From the NCBI RefSeq assembly GCF_001998865.1, contig NZ_CP019607.1, positions 3,472,001-3,536,000 of the forward strand: DNA of 64,000 bases. The letters run 5' to 3'. Under the pieces are notes generated by a model. The model was given only the letters and a program-made list of their open reading frames with translations, was not told the origin of the DNA and made no database searches. The stretch is from Tessaracoccus flavescens. Lineage in GTDB: Bacteria; Actinomycetota; Actinomycetes; Propionibacteriales; Propionibacteriaceae. A program made the translations under genes and the position numbers. This document shows, piece after piece, positions 40,181-49,796 of the stretch. Position 1 is the stretch's first letter. Each line of letters opens with the position of its first letter.

Positions 40181-40757
40181 GCCCCAACCTCACAGCCTCG
40201 CGGACGTACAGAAGCCCGGCGGCCCAGTAGCAGACGGCGCCGAGGGTTCCGAGGATCCACCCGGACCAGTGCGCCCATGCCCAGCCGAGAGAGTCGGGGG
40301 CGCCGAGCAGGATGAGCGGGAGGGAGAACAGCAGCAGGAAGGTGCCGGCCTTTCCGACCCAGTTCACCGGGAAGGCCACCATCCCGTGCTTACGCAGCCT
40401 CGGGAGCAGCAGGGCCAGCATCACGTCGCGTGCCAGCAGGATGACGACGAACCAGATGGGCACGATCTCGCGCACCAGTAGGCTCACGACCGCTGCGATG
40501 ATGTACAGCCGGTCGGCGATGGGGTCGAGCTTCGCGCCGAGCGCGGTGCGCTGCTTCAGACGCCGGGCAAGGAAACCGTCCACCCAGTCGGTGGCACCGA
40601 ACGCGGCCAGGAGCACGACCGCTGCGACATCGTGGCGAAGGATGATCAGGACGCAGAAGGCCGGGATGGCCAGCAGGCGGACGAAGGACACGACATTGGG
40701 GATCGTCAGTACAGCGTCGGTGTCATACTCTTGCTGGGGTACGAGCTGCGCGTGCAC
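40164..40757 (-). CDS. pgsA: CDP-alcohol phosphatidyltransferase (PgsA-like)
   Basis: 197 aa. The family motif DWVDGFLARRLKQRTALGAK continues LDPIAD, giving D-x2-D-G-x2-A-R-x8-G-x3-D-x3-D complete. The enzyme joins a CDP-diacylglycerol phosphatidyl group to an alcohol, probably glycerol 3-phosphate as in Rv1822 (pgsA2), since it precedes the DUF881 block in the same way. Four to five membrane helices. It might instead supply phosphatidylinositol for the PimA-like gene upstream; the substrate cannot be read from sequence. Confidence 0.88.
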   Translation of the reverse strand: MHAQLVPQQEYDTDAVLTIPNVVSFVRLLAIPAFCVLIILRHDVAAVVLLAAFGATDWVDGFLARRLKQRTALGAKLDPIADRLYIIAAVVSLLVREIVPIWFVVILLARDVMLALLLPRLRKHGMVAFPVNWVGKAGTFLLLFSLPLILLGAPDSLGWAWAHWSGWILGTLGAVCYWAAGLLYVREAVRLGRGDPT

Positions 40758-40795
40758 ATCACCAGACTAGGACATCGGGCAACCGGTTCCGTGGT

Positions 40796-41812
40796 TCAAC
40801 CCGCGCGACGGTACGCCTCAAGCACCTGTGGGCCGACGATGTCCCAGCCGTAGCGCTCAGCGACCTGCCTCGCCTTGTCACGATCGTGCGGAGCTGAGAG
40901 CCGCGCCCGCAGTGTCTCAGCAGCCGCCATGGCATCGCCTGCGGGAAAGAACGTCGCCACGGCCGGATCGTCGACCACGTCACGGAAGGCAGCCAGGTCG
41001 CTCGCGACGACCGCCGCGCCGTGGGCCAGGCCCTCGATCAACACAATGCCGAACGACTCGCCGTACAGGTTCGGCGCCATCAGCACCCGCGCCCCGTCGA
41101 GCACCCGCCCGAGTGCCGCGCCGTCGAGCAGCCCGAGCTCTTCCACTCCCCCGGCGCCCCTGCCTCCCTGCCCCACCGCGACGAATCTGGCCTCAGGCAC
41201 GAGGCGGGCGACATCCGCGAATACCTCGTAGCCCTTGCGCGGTTCCCTGATCCGCCCGACGAACACGACCATCGGCGGCCCGGTCTGCGGCGCGTCGGAC
41301 CGCTCGGGAAGCTCGATCGCGTTGGGGACGAGGTGGGGGGCGTCGCCAGTGACGTCGCCGACGAGTCGGGCCGCCGCCTGCGAGACCGCGAGCGTTACCC
41401 GATCCGGGAGCCGCGCGGCGCGGGCACGCAGCAACCGCAGGAGCGCCCGACCGGGCTCGAACGAGGCGTGGTGGGTCACCACCAGTCGATCGGCCGACCG
41501 CGCGCAGGCATAGGCCAGTCCAGGGGTGAGGGGCTCGTGCACATGGACCAGGTCGTATCCGGCGGAGATCTCCCTCGCTTTGGCGGCCTGCGCCGGGCTC
41601 AGCCCGAGGTGGGCGACCGAGCCGTTGAACGGCAGCGGCACGGAGCGTCCGAGCAGTCTCAGCGGGACGTCGGTGTGCACCGTGCCGGTGCCTGGTGCGA
41701 GTACCTCGGCTTCTGCCCCGTTGCTGCGGAGCCAGCGGGCGAGGCCGAGCACATGGGTGGCGACTCCGCCCGGATGGTCGAGCGAGTAGGGGCAGACCAG
41801 GCACACCCTCAC
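40796..41812 (-). CDS. pimA: Phosphatidylinositol mannosyltransferase-like GT4 glycosyltransferase
   Basis: 338 aa. GT-B fold: N-terminal YSLDHPGGVATHVLGLARWL and HVHEPLTPGLAYAC, C-terminal VFVGRIREPRKGYEVFA and ESFGIVLIEGLAHGAAVVASD (the E-x7-E motif). This matches PimA, which adds the first mannose to phosphatidylinositol. The gene order acyltransferase-pimA is that of Rv2611c-Rv2610c. About 40 residues shorter than mycobacterial PimA. Overlaps the acyltransferase stop by 4 bp (ATGA). Confidence 0.87.
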   Translation of the reverse strand: MRVCLVCPYSLDHPGGVATHVLGLARWLRSNGAEAEVLAPGTGTVHTDVPLRLLGRSVPLPFNGSVAHLGLSPAQAAKAREISAGYDLVHVHEPLTPGLAYACARSADRLVVTHHASFEPGRALLRLLRARAARLPDRVTLAVSQAAARLVGDVTGDAPHLVPNAIELPERSDAPQTGPPMVVFVGRIREPRKGYEVFADVARLVPEARFVAVGQGGRGAGGVEELGLLDGAALGRVLDGARVLMAPNLYGESFGIVLIEGLAHGAAVVASDLAAFRDVVDDPAVATFFPAGDAMAAAETLRARLSAPHDRDKARQVAERYGWDIVGPQVLEAYRRAG

Positions 41813-42633
41813 AGGAAGGCCCTGCGCAGCATGAGCCAGTTCTCCGGCGAGGCGCGGACGGCGTCGGCGAAGTGTCCGACGACGCCGGTCATCAGCTCCG
41901 CCGGTGAGGCGCCTTCGATGACGTCACTGACGTCGAGCCGGAGCCGGTCGCCGTCGAAACGGGTGGTGGCGACGCGGAGATCGGCGCCGGTGCGGCGCGC
42001 GAGCAGCGCGGGTCCTGCGGGCACGGGCAGCACGAGCGGGGTGCCCGGCCAGTCGATCCGCACTCCCCTGCTCGACAGGTCCCTGTCGCTGAGCAGGCAC
42101 ACCATCCGCCCGGCCCTCACATCCTCGGCGAGGCGGCGCATGAGGTCTGGTTCGTCGACAGCGTAGATGTCCATGCCCATCCCGGCCCGGGCTTCGCGGA
42201 AGAGTTCGAACAGATCGTCGGGGAGGCGTTCGGCGACCGAGACGACCTTGACTCCGATCCTGGCGCACCAGGCGCCCGCGAAGTCCCAGGAGCCCATGTG
42301 GGGCAGCGCAAGCACGAGCCCGGGGCCGGCAAGGGAGGTCCGGAGCTTCGCCACGTCGGCCTCGTCGATCTCGACGGTGCGCAGGACCTCGCGGTCGCTC
42401 CAATGCGCGAGGCTGAGCGGCCACAGGGTGTTGCGGATCCAGTTCTCGACCAGCAGCCTCCGCTGTCGACGCGTCGGTGCCGTACCCGTGGCCTGCTCGA
42501 CGCTCTCGGCCCACCCCTTCAGGTTCGGGATCGGCAAGAGGGACACCACGGGCGCGAAGCATCGCGCCAGAGCGTCGCCGAGCCGGCGCGGGATGCGTCC
42601 CCCGACAGCCCAGGCGAGCCGGGTTGCCCCCAT
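41809..42633 (-). CDS. Phosphatidylinositol mannoside acyltransferase-like protein
   Basis: 274 aa. LpxL/HtrB-type acyltransferase: LPHMGSWDFAG carries the H-x4-D catalytic motif, followed by VVSVAERLPDDLFELF and CLLSDRDLSSRGVRIDWPG. In mycobacteria PatA (Rv2611c) palmitoylates PIM at the same genomic place. The ATG at 42633 lies just behind the HIT gene stop; a start at 42657 would overlap it. Confidence 0.85.
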   Translation of the reverse strand: MGATRLAWAVGGRIPRRLGDALARCFAPVVSLLPIPNLKGWAESVEQATGTAPTRRQRRLLVENWIRNTLWPLSLAHWSDREVLRTVEIDEADVAKLRTSLAGPGLVLALPHMGSWDFAGAWCARIGVKVVSVAERLPDDLFELFREARAGMGMDIYAVDEPDLMRRLAEDVRAGRMVCLLSDRDLSSRGVRIDWPGTPLVLPVPAGPALLARRTGADLRVATTRFDGDRLRLDVSDVIEGASPAELMTGVVGHFADAVRASPENWLMLRRAFL

Positions 42634-42634
42634 G

Positions 42635-43171
42635 TCAGTCCTGCCACGCTGCTGCAAGCAGGTCGCGGGCGTCGCCGAGCAGCTGCGGCACGGCGCGGGT
42701 CTGCCCGATCACCGGCATGAAGTTCATGTCCCCGGCCCAGCGCGGCACGACGTGCTGGTGCAGATGCATCGAGATTCCGGCCCCAGCGACCGCCCCCTGG
42801 TTCATGCCGAGGTTGAATCCATCGGGACCGGACACGCGGCGCACCACCCGCATCGCCTGCTGGGTGAGCTCGGCGACCTCACGCGTCTCCTCGGGTGTCA
42901 GGTCCGTGTAGTCGGCGACGTGACGGTACGGACAGACGAGAAGATGGCCGGGCGAGTACGGGAACAGGTTCATCACGACATAGGCGTGCTCGCCGCGGGC
43001 GACGATCAGGCCGTCCTCGTCCGAGCGCTCCGGTGCCGCGCAGAACGGGCACTCCCCCTCGTGCTTCGGCTTGCCCTCCCCGTGGATGTAGACCATCCGG
43101 TGGGGCGTCCACAGACGCTGGAACGCGTCCGGGACGCCCGCGAGGGTGTCGCTGGCCTCGGGCTCAGGCAT
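42635..43171 (-). CDS. HIT-family protein (Rv2613c-like)
   Basis: 178 aa. CPFC zinc pair at residues 41-44 and the histidine triad [11 protein letters not shown] near 136. Rv2613c has diadenosine tetraphosphate (Ap4A) phosphorylase activity, so this protein probably cleaves Ap4A too. It is between thrS and the acyltransferase gene as in mycobacteria, except that the PI synthase gene pgsA1 usually found next to it is missing. Overlaps thrS by 8 bp. Confidence 0.88.
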   Translation of the reverse strand: MPEPEASDTLAGVPDAFQRLWTPHRMVYIHGEGKPKHEGECPFCAAPERSDEDGLIVARGEHAYVVMNLFPYSPGHLLVCPYRHVADYTDLTPEETREVAELTQQAMRVVRRVSGPDGFNLGMNQGAVAGAGISMHLHQHVVPRWAGDMNFMPVIGQTRAVPQLLGDARDLLAAAWQD

Positions 43172-45200
43172 CGGCTGCGGGCGATTCGTTCGAGCGGGAG
43201 GCGATGAACGCGACGATCTCCTCGACCGCCTGGTCGACCGGGACGCCGTTGCGCTGGGAACCGTCGCGGTAACGGAACGACACCGAGCCCGCGTCGCGGT
43301 CGTCTCCGCCTGCGATCAGCACGAAGGGCGACTTGTGCTTCGACGCGTTGCGGATCTTCTTCGCGAACCGGTCGTCGGACTCGTCGAACTCGACCCGCAC
43401 GCCTTTGGCCCGAAGCTTGTCCACCACGCCACCGAGGTATTCGTCGAACTCGGCCGCGACGGGGACGGCCGTCACCTGGACCGGCGACAGCCAGGCGGGG
43501 AACGCACCTGCGTAGTGCTCGATCAGCACACCCATGAACCGTTCGATGGAACCGAACTTCGCGGAGTGGATCATGACGGGCTGCTGGCGCGAGCCGTCGG
43601 GGGCGGTGTACTCCAGAGCGAAGCGCTCGGGCTGGTTGAAGTCGTACTGGATGGTCGACATCTGCCAGGTGCGGCCGATCGCGTCCTGGGCCTGGATCGA
43701 GATCTTCGGACCGTAGTAGGCGGCGCCACCCGGATCGGCGACCACAGGGAGGCCGGACATGTCCGCGATCTGCTGCAGGATCGCGGTCGCCTCCTCCCAC
43801 TGCTCGTCAGAGCCGATGAACTTGTCCTTCTTCTTGCCGTCCTCGTCGCGGGTCGAGACCTCGAGCGCGACGTCGGTCATGCCGAAGTCGGTCAGGAGCG
43901 ACAGCACGAACTTCAACAGGTGGCGGACCTCGTCGGGGGCCTGCTCCTTCATCACATAGCTGTGCGAGTCGTCCTGGGTGATGGACCGCACGCGGGTGAG
44001 CCCCTGCACGACGCCGGACTTCTCGTCGCGGTAGACGGTGCCGAACTCGAAGAACCGCAGCGGGAGCTCGCGGTAGGACCGGCCCCGGGAGGAGAAGATC
44101 AGGTTGTGCATCGGGCAGTTCATCGCCTTGAGCCGGTACGCCTGGCCGCCCTTGGTGATGTTGCCCTGCTCATCGCGTTCGACGTCCTCGAGCAGCGCCG
44201 GGAACATGCCGTCCGCATAGTAGGGAAGATGACCCGAGGTGTAGAACAGCTCCTCCTTCGCGATGTGCGGGGTGCCGACGTAGTCGAAGCCCTCCTCGAT
44301 GTGGCGGGCGCGGACGTAGTCCTCCATCTCGCGCTTGATCACACCGCCCTTGGGATGGAACAGCGGCAGGCCGGAGCCGACCAGCTCGTTGAACGAGAAC
44401 AGGTCGAGCTCCGTGCCGAGCTTGCGGTGGTCGCGCTTGGCGGCCTCCTCGAGCCGGGTCTTGTAGGCCTGGAGCTCGTCCTTGGTCGGCCATGCCGTGC
44501 CGTAGACGCGCTGGAGGTCGGCCTTCGACTGGTCGCCCCGCCAGTACGCGGCCGACGTACGGGTCAAGGCCCAGCCGTTGCCGAGGTAGCCGGTGTTGGG
44601 CACGTGAGGTCCGCGGCACAGGTCCTTCCAGGCGACGCTTCCATCGCGCCGGACGTTGTCGTAGATGGTCAGGTCGCCGGCGCCGACCTCGACGGAGGAT
44701 CCGTCGTCTGCCGAGGCGCTGCCCTTGTCGGAGATCAGCTCGAGCTTGAACGGCTCGTCCTCGAGCTCGGCGCGGGCCTCGTCGTCGGTGACGACCCGAC
44801 GCACGAAGCGCTGCTTCTCCTTGACGATCTGGCCCATCCGCTTCTCGATGGACTTCATGTCCTCAGGGGTCAGCGGGCTGGTCTGGAAGTCGTAGTAGAA
44901 GCCGTCAGTGATCGGCGGGCCGATCCCGAGCTTCGCGTCGGCGAAGAGGTTCTGCAGCGCCTGCGCGGTGACGTGTGCCGCGGAATGGCGCACGATGCTG
45001 AGGCCCTCGGGCTGGTCGATCAGGATCGGCTCGACGGTGTCACCGTCGCTCAGTTCGCGCTGCAGGTCGCGTGGCTCGCCGTTGACGCGCATTGCCACGA
45101 CGCTGCGGTCCTCGCCGAACAGGTCGAGACCGGTGGTCGTGGTAGTCAGCTCCACCTGTTCCGCGTCGTCGTTGCGGCGGACGGTGATGACTCCACTCAT
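43164..45200 (-). CDS. thrS: Threonine--tRNA ligase
   Basis: 678 aa, complete: TGS domain at the N-terminus, the editing SAD domain ([15 protein letters not shown] ... [12 protein letters not shown]), class II catalytic core with motif 2 ([22 protein letters not shown]), zinc-ligand Cys in MNCPMHN, motif 3 and the anticodon domain ([16 protein letters not shown]). Charges tRNA-Thr. AAGGAG precedes the ATG. First gene of the thrS-HIT-acyltransferase-pimA string. No T-box leader was seen in the 149-bp gap to the divergent gene. Confidence 0.97.
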   Translation of the reverse strand: MSGVITVRRNDDAEQVELTTTTTGLDLFGEDRSVVAMRVNGEPRDLQRELSDGDTVEPILIDQPEGLSIVRHSAAHVTAQALQNLFADAKLGIGPPITDGFYYDFQTSPLTPEDMKSIEKRMGQIVKEKQRFVRRVVTDDEARAELEDEPFKLELISDKGSASADDGSSVEVGAGDLTIYDNVRRDGSVAWKDLCRGPHVPNTGYLGNGWALTRTSAAYWRGDQSKADLQRVYGTAWPTKDELQAYKTRLEEAAKRDHRKLGTELDLFSFNELVGSGLPLFHPKGGVIKREMEDYVRARHIEEGFDYVGTPHIAKEELFYTSGHLPYYADGMFPALLEDVERDEQGNITKGGQAYRLKAMNCPMHNLIFSSRGRSYRELPLRFFEFGTVYRDEKSGVVQGLTRVRSITQDDSHSYVMKEQAPDEVRHLLKFVLSLLTDFGMTDVALEVSTRDEDGKKKDKFIGSDEQWEEATAILQQIADMSGLPVVADPGGAAYYGPKISIQAQDAIGRTWQMSTIQYDFNQPERFALEYTAPDGSRQQPVMIHSAKFGSIERFMGVLIEHYAGAFPAWLSPVQVTAVPVAAEFDEYLGGVVDKLRAKGVRVEFDESDDRFAKKIRNASKHKSPFVLIAGGDDRDAGSVSFRYRDGSQRNGVPVDQAVEEIVAFIASRSNESPAADA

Positions 45201-45349
45201 CGGTGCTCCTTGTGTTCAGGCTGGCTGGATTGCCGGGGTCCATTGTGCCGCTTCCGGCTGCGGGGAGCCAGCGGCGAGCGTCGCCGTCTCCCCTGGCAGC
45301 TCGCCGGGGCCACTAGGGTGGGTCGCACCATCAGTTCAAGGGAGAACGC

Positions 45350-46129
45350 ATGACCGACGATCCGACCGTCCGCCTCGAGACCTCCGACGCAGTGGCCCGC
45401 ATCATCCTCAACCGCCCGGACCGGCTCAACGCCTTCGATGCGACCATGGCCCGGGAGTGGACCGTCGCGACGCGAGCGGCGGTCAACGACCCCGCGGTCC
45501 GCGTCATCGTGATCCGGGCCGAGGGGCGTGCCTTCTGCGCAGGGGGCGATGTGCGGGCGATGGCCGCAGGCGGGGACGCCGTCGAGGGCGGAGTCGAGCG
45601 GCTCGCCGGGGTCATCAACGAGGGCATCTCGGTGCTCGTCGGCTCCTCCGTCCCGGTCATCGCCGCGGCCCACGGCACGACCGCCGGTGGGGGGCTCGGG
45701 ATCCTGCTCGCCTCCGATTACGCCGTCGTCGGATCCGACTCCCGCATCGGGAGCCTCTACGCCGACATGGGACTCACCCCTGACCTCTCCGTCACGGCAC
45801 AGCTCGCCCGTGCCGTCGGAGAGAGGCGGGCGCTGCAGCTCGTCCTCAGCCCCCGCCTCCTCTCCGCAGTCGAGGCATACGCCTGGGGGCTGGTCGCCGA
45901 GGTCGTGGACCCGGCCGACGTCGGCTCTCGCGCAGAGGCCGTCGCACGGGTGGTGGCCGACGGCGCGTCCTCGGCCTACGGACAGGCCAAGCGCCTCATC
46001 CGGTCGCAGCCCACCCGAACCTTCGAGGAGCAGCTGGCTGAGGAGGCACGCACGATCGGCGCGGCGCTCACCACCGGTGAGGCCCAGGCCCGCATCGCGG
46101 CGTTCGCGGCAAAGGCGGCACGGGCATGA
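45350..46129 (+). CDS. Enoyl-CoA hydratase/isomerase family protein
   Basis: 259 aa. Crotonase fold: RIILNRPDRLNAFD, AEGRAFCAGGDVRAMAAG (oxyanion hole) and AAHGTTAGGGLGILLASDYAV, with the acidic residue in YADMGLTPD. Hydrates or isomerises acyl-CoA substrates in fatty-acid or amino-acid catabolism. AAGGGAG precedes the ATG and TAGGGT is a likely -10 box. The last codon overlaps the next gene start (ATGA), so both act in one acyl-CoA pathway. Confidence 0.92.
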   Translation: MTDDPTVRLETSDAVARIILNRPDRLNAFDATMAREWTVATRAAVNDPAVRVIVIRAEGRAFCAGGDVRAMAAGGDAVEGGVERLAGVINEGISVLVGSSVPVIAAAHGTTAGGGLGILLASDYAVVGSDSRIGSLYADMGLTPDLSVTAQLARAVGERRALQLVLSPRLLSAVEAYAWGLVAEVVDPADVGSRAEAVARVVADGASSAYGQAKRLIRSQPTRTFEEQLAEEARTIGAALTTGEAQARIAAFAAKAARA

Positions 46130-46959
46130 GCGGGCTCGAGGGACGCACGATCCTGATGTCGGGCGGCAGCAGGGGCATCGGGCTCGCGATCGCGCTGCGC
46201 GCGGCCGCTGACGGCGCCAACATCGCCCTGCTGGCCAAGACCGACACGCCGCACCCCAGGATGGAGGGAACGGTGCACACCGCCGCGGAACGCATCCGGG
46301 AGGCGGGAGGCAACGCGCTTCCCATCGTCGGGGATGTCCGCAACGACGACGACATCGCCGCCGCGGTAGCTCAGACGCTCGAGGCCTTCGGAGGCATCGA
46401 CGTGGTGCTCAACAACGCGAGCGTGATCGACCTGGCGGGCTCGCTCGGCCTCGCAGCGAAGAAGTACGACCTGATGCAGGACGTCAACGTGCGGGGCACC
46501 TTCATGCTCTCCCGCGCGGCCGTCCCCGCCCTGCAGGAGTCGACAAATCCGCACATCCTGTCGCTCTCACCGCCGCTGAACCTCTCTCCGAAATGGCTGG
46601 GCGCGCACACCGGCTACACGCTGGCCAAGTACGGCATGACGATGACGACGCTCGGCCTGGCCGCCGAGTTCGGCGAGGCCGGGATCGCGGCGAACACGCT
46701 GTGGCCGCGCACGACCATCGCGACCGCCGCCGTCCAGAACCTGCTCGGCGGGGACCGGATCATGGCCGTGTCGAGGACACCGCAGATCTACGCGGACGCC
46801 GCCTATGCGGTGCTGACCACGCCGTCGCGTCAACTGACCGGCCAGACGCTCATCGTCGAGGATGTGCTGGAGGCTGCAGGTGTGACGGACCTGTCGGGTT
46901 ACGCGGCCGTTCCCGGCACCCCTGACGAGGCGCTGTTTCCCGACATCTTCCTCGACTGA
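46126..46959 (+). CDS. SDR family oxidoreductase (HSDL2-like)
   Basis: 277 aa. Rossmann motif GGSRGIGLAIA, NNAS, and the catalytic YTLAKYGM; the sequence LSPPLNLSPKW before it is typical of the hydroxysteroid-dehydrogenase-like 2 group, associated with lipid metabolism. NAD(P)-dependent oxidation of a hydroxyacyl or hydroxy compound. Coupled to the hydratase gene upstream. Confidence 0.9.
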   Translation: MSGLEGRTILMSGGSRGIGLAIALRAAADGANIALLAKTDTPHPRMEGTVHTAAERIREAGGNALPIVGDVRNDDDIAAAVAQTLEAFGGIDVVLNNASVIDLAGSLGLAAKKYDLMQDVNVRGTFMLSRAAVPALQESTNPHILSLSPPLNLSPKWLGAHTGYTLAKYGMTMTTLGLAAEFGEAGIAANTLWPRTTIATAAVQNLLGGDRIMAVSRTPQIYADAAYAVLTTPSRQLTGQTLIVEDVLEAAGVTDLSGYAAVPGTPDEALFPDIFLD

Positions 46960-46962
46960 AGC

Positions 46963-47247
46963 TCAGGCCCTCACATCGGCGAAGTCCGGATGTTCATCGA
47001 TGAAGCTCGCGATGAACGGGCACGTGGGGATCACCGTGTGGCCCGAGTCCCTGGCATCGGTGAGCGCGAACTCGACGAGCCGCGTGCCGAGGCCCCGCCC
47101 ACCGAACTGCTTTTCCACGCCGGTGTGGTACATATCGAGCACCCCGTCACGGTCGCGGTAGTCGATGACCCCCGCCAACTCGTCGCCGACGTGGATCTCG
47201 TAGCGGCTCTCAGATGCGTTGTGTGCGGTGGTGATGTCGTCTGCCAT
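46963..47247 (-). CDS. Small GNAT-like N-acetyltransferase
   Basis: 94 aa. SRYEIHVGDELAGVIDYRDRDG and GVEKQFGGRGLGTRLVEFAL, with CPFIASFIDEHPDF at the end, match the short YjdJ-type GNAT family (PF14542). The Gly-rich QFGGRGLGT loop binds acetyl-CoA. Substrate unknown. Convergent with the SDR gene, 3 bp between stops. Confidence 0.9.
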   Translation of the reverse strand: MADDITTAHNASESRYEIHVGDELAGVIDYRDRDGVLDMYHTGVEKQFGGRGLGTRLVEFALTDARDSGHTVIPTCPFIASFIDEHPDFADVRA

Positions 47248-47270
47248 GCCCCGATGCTAGTGGCGCAGGG

Positions 47271-47759
47271 TCACCGGCGGGCGGCGATCGGTGCGGTGGC
47301 CGCCCCGGTCAGCTCGATCAGCGCCGAGGGCGCAAGCTCGACGTCGAGGCCGCGCCTTCCGCCCGAGACGAGGATCGTCTCGTGGTCCAGCGCAGAGGAA
47401 TCGACCACCGTCGGAAGGGGCCGCTTCTGTCCGATGGGGCTGATCCCTCCGACGATCATGCCCGTGGTTCGCTCCGCGAGCGTCGGGGCGGCCATCGTCA
47501 GCTTCTTCCTCCCGAGGGCGGTGGCGAGGGCCTTCAGGTCGAGGTTGACGTCCACGGGCACGATCCCGACGGCCAGGTACCTCTCGTCTGCGGCGATGAG
47601 GGTCTTGAACACCCGCTCCGCTGGATACCCGAGGGCGTTGGCGGCCTCCAACCCGAAGCTCGCGACCCGCGGATCATGCTCGTACTCGTGGACGTTGTGC
47701 GCCACCCCCGCCCGCAGCAGGGCCTGCAGGGCTGGCGTGCCCGCCTTGCGCGAAGCCAT
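47271..47759 (-). CDS. ybaK: YbaK/EbsC family Cys-tRNA(Pro) deacylase
   Basis: 162 aa. ALGYPAERVFKTLIA, IVPVDVNLDLKALATALG, and GISPIGQKRPLPTVVD follow the YbaK family, which hydrolyses cysteine wrongly attached to tRNA-Pro. The conserved lysine is in FKTL. The ATG at 47759 is preferred over longer frames since GGGAGGAGG lies just upstream and family proteins begin here. Confidence 0.92.
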   Translation of the reverse strand: MASRKAGTPALQALLRAGVAHNVHEYEHDPRVASFGLEAANALGYPAERVFKTLIAADERYLAVGIVPVDVNLDLKALATALGRKKLTMAAPTLAERTTGMIVGGISPIGQKRPLPTVVDSSALDHETILVSGGRRGLDVELAPSALIELTGAATAPIAARR

Positions 47760-47931
47760 CTCCGCCTCCTCCCTCATCGGTGACAGCCCCATGGTGTCGC
47801 GCCGTCGCCCGTTGGCGACGTGACGCGCCGAAACCGGTGAGCATGATCGGCAGGACATAGGCGAGGATGCCGGCACCGATGACGAGGGCCCACCAGGGGA
47901 AACCAGGGATGTCTGGCCTCTCCGCACGCAT
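47674..47931 (-). CDS. Possible small membrane protein overlapping ybaK
   Basis: 85 aa if started at the ATG at 47931. DIPGFPWWALVIGAGILAYVLPIML is a good single membrane helix, then a basic segment. The last 86 bp overlap ybaK in another frame and look non-coding (Gly/His-rich). It may be a real short gene with an unusual end or an artefact of the 172 bp between ybaK and the EamA terminator. Confidence 0.3.
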   Translation of the reverse strand: MRAERPDIPGFPWWALVIGAGILAYVLPIMLTGFGASRRQRATARHHGAVTDEGGGGDGFAQGGHASPAGPAAGGGGAQRPRVRA

Positions 47932-47942
47932 GCCCAGAGGCC

Positions 47943-47981
47943 CATGACAGGGTTCCCGGCTCTCCCTCGGAACCCCTGTCA
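47943..47981 (-). terminator. Terminator at the end of the EamA gene
   Basis: CATGACAGGG-TTCC pairs with GGAACCCCTGTCATG (one bulged base); the hairpin begins in the stop codon itself. Confidence 0.65.
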
Positions 47982-48899
47982 TGCGGGCGGGCGAGGATCC
48001 GTCTCAACTGCCGGCTGGCCAAGGGGGCGTCGCCGATGGGCAGTCAGGATCGCCCCGACCGAGGCGATGATGACACAGGCCATGGCTGACCACTCGACCG
48101 CGCCGAGGAGTTCGCCGAGCACGATCCAGGCGAAGATGGCCGCCGCAGCCGGCTCGAGGCTCATCAGGATCCCGAACGTCGGGGCCTTGATCGTGCGTCT
48201 CGCCTGCAACTCGAGGCCGTAGGGAATGACGGTGCTGAGCAGCGCGACCAGCGCCATGACCGCCCACACCTTCGGCTGGCCGAAGGCGCCGTCGGAAAGG
48301 ACGAGCGCGGGCCCGGCCAACGCGAGGCATCCGATCAGGCTGCCCATCGTCAGCCCGGACATTCCGTCCCACCGGCGGCCGACCGGCCCAGCCAGGGCGA
48401 TGTAGGAGGCCCACATGGCGCCGGCGAGCAGTGCGAGAAGCGCGCCCACGAGGTCGATGTCGCTCGGCAGGGCGCCGAGCAGGACGACTCCGGTCGCCGC
48501 CAGCGCGACCCAGATCAGGTCGACGAGCCGCCTCGAGCCGATGACGGCCAGGGCGAGTGGCCCGATGAACTCGAGCGTCACGGCGACCCCGATGGGGATC
48601 CGCGCGAAGCTGAAGTAGATCGCCGCGTTCATGCCGGTGAGGCAGAGGCCGTAGGCGGTGACGACGAGCCAGTCGCGCGCGGAACGCCCGGTCATCCGCG
48701 GCCTGGCGATGAGCAGGAAGATGGCGGTCGCGATGAGCACCCTCAGGAAGGCGAGCGTCAGGGGCGAGGCCTGCTCGAAGATGCCCTTGGCCAGTGCGGC
48801 CCCGAACTGCACCGATGCGATCGCGATCAGCACGAGCACCACGGGGTTGATGCGGATGCCGCCGGGGGCTCGATCACCGACCGATCGGCTGTTCATCAC
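47979..48899 (-). CDS. EamA-family (DMT) transporter, RhtA-like
   Basis: 306 aa with ten predicted membrane helices in two EamA repeats; LTLAFLRVLIATAIFLL ends helix pair one and TFGILMSLEPAAAAIFAWIVLGE is the typical second-repeat motif. Members of this branch export threonine, homoserine or other amino acids and metabolites. No substrate evidence in the neighbourhood. Ends in its own terminator. Confidence 0.87.
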   Translation of the reverse strand: MMNSRSVGDRAPGGIRINPVVLVLIAIASVQFGAALAKGIFEQASPLTLAFLRVLIATAIFLLIARPRMTGRSARDWLVVTAYGLCLTGMNAAIYFSFARIPIGVAVTLEFIGPLALAVIGSRRLVDLIWVALAATGVVLLGALPSDIDLVGALLALLAGAMWASYIALAGPVGRRWDGMSGLTMGSLIGCLALAGPALVLSDGAFGQPKVWAVMALVALLSTVIPYGLELQARRTIKAPTFGILMSLEPAAAAIFAWIVLGELLGAVEWSAMACVIIASVGAILTAHRRRPLGQPAVETDPRPPA

Positions 48900-48941
48900 G
48901 TGCCAAAGCTACCAACGCGCGGACGGCGGGAGCCTCGGTGT

Positions 48942-49646
48942 TCAGGGCAGCAGCCGCGACGTCCGCAGTCGCAGGTACCGCAGACTCTGCCTGAACCCCT
49001 CTGCAGCCTTCACCCCGCACTGGTTGCCCCGGTACAGATCCGAGATCCGCGTGTTGCCGAGGGTGTCGGTACCGTCGTGCTCCAAAAGCCATCCGACCTG
49101 ACTCTCGTGGCACCCGAGCGCATCGAGCTTCGTCTGGTGCACGTCGGAGATGTCGACGTACTCCGTCGGGACGAATCCCACGCCTCCGAGGGTGTCCATG
49201 AAGTACAGGGGAGCGACGGCCGCGGTGGGCGCCGAGTCCGTCTCGTACAAGGGCACCGTTGCAAAGAAGATCGCGGCCTCCACCAGGTTGGAGACCTCGT
49301 TGTGGTCGGGCATGTAGTCCTGGTTGTAGTGCGTGATCACCACGTCCGGGTCCACGCTGCGGATCAGTTCGGTGACGGCGAGGCGCTGGGTCTCATCGGC
49401 CGCGTTGAGCTCGGTGTCCCCCACGCCGAGCGTGACGTACCGCGCGCCGAGCAGCTCGGCCGACGCCGCCGCCTCGCGGGCCCTGATCGCTGCGATCTCC
49501 TCCCGGCTGTGCATGAACGAGCCGCGGTTGCCGTTGGCCACGGAGCACATGGTCACCTCCGCCCCTTCCCGCGCATAGCGGGCCAGAGTTCCCCCGCACA
49601 GGATCTCGAGGTCGTCCGGATGTGCACCGATGGCCAGAACCTTCAT
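48942..49646 (-). CDS. PIG-L/LmbE-family deacetylase
   Basis: 234 aa. The zinc motif AIGAHPDDLEILCGG (His9, Asp11, Asp12) and the second metal region THYNQDYMPDHNEV are complete. PIG-L enzymes remove the acetyl group from GlcNAc-containing compounds (GlcNAc-inositol in mycothiol synthesis, GlcNAc-malate, chitobiose). It reads away from the sugar operon, sharing an intergenic region with an operator like that of the NagB-like gene, so it is probably part of the same catabolic regulon. AAGGGGG precedes the ATG at 49646. Confidence 0.88.
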   Translation of the reverse strand: MKVLAIGAHPDDLEILCGGTLARYAREGAEVTMCSVANGNRGSFMHSREEIAAIRAREAAASAELLGARYVTLGVGDTELNAADETQRLAVTELIRSVDPDVVITHYNQDYMPDHNEVSNLVEAAIFFATVPLYETDSAPTAAVAPLYFMDTLGGVGFVPTEYVDISDVHQTKLDALGCHESQVGWLLEHDGTDTLGNTRISDLYRGNQCGVKAAEGFRQSLRYLRLRTSRLLP

Positions 49647-49703
49647 GGTGGCCCCCTTCAAGTCGTGGCGGCCGTTCCTCAGCCACCTTCCTGGAACAGT
49701 ATT

Positions 49704-49720
49704 ATCCAAATGTTGGAAAT
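49704..49720. promoter_or_regulatory. Operator-like palindrome between the deacetylase and the sugar operon
   Basis: TCCAA-ATG-TTGGA (49705-49717), flanked TA...AAT. The same motif occurs at 57332-57344 upstream of the NagB-like gene. Most likely the binding site of the ROK regulator coded in between. Confidence 0.7.
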
Positions 49721-49796
49721 ACCACTCCACCAACCTGAAATAGCTGTGTAGTGTTCCTGCCAGGCCAGCAAGGGTGCGGCCCGAAGGAGTCATCAC

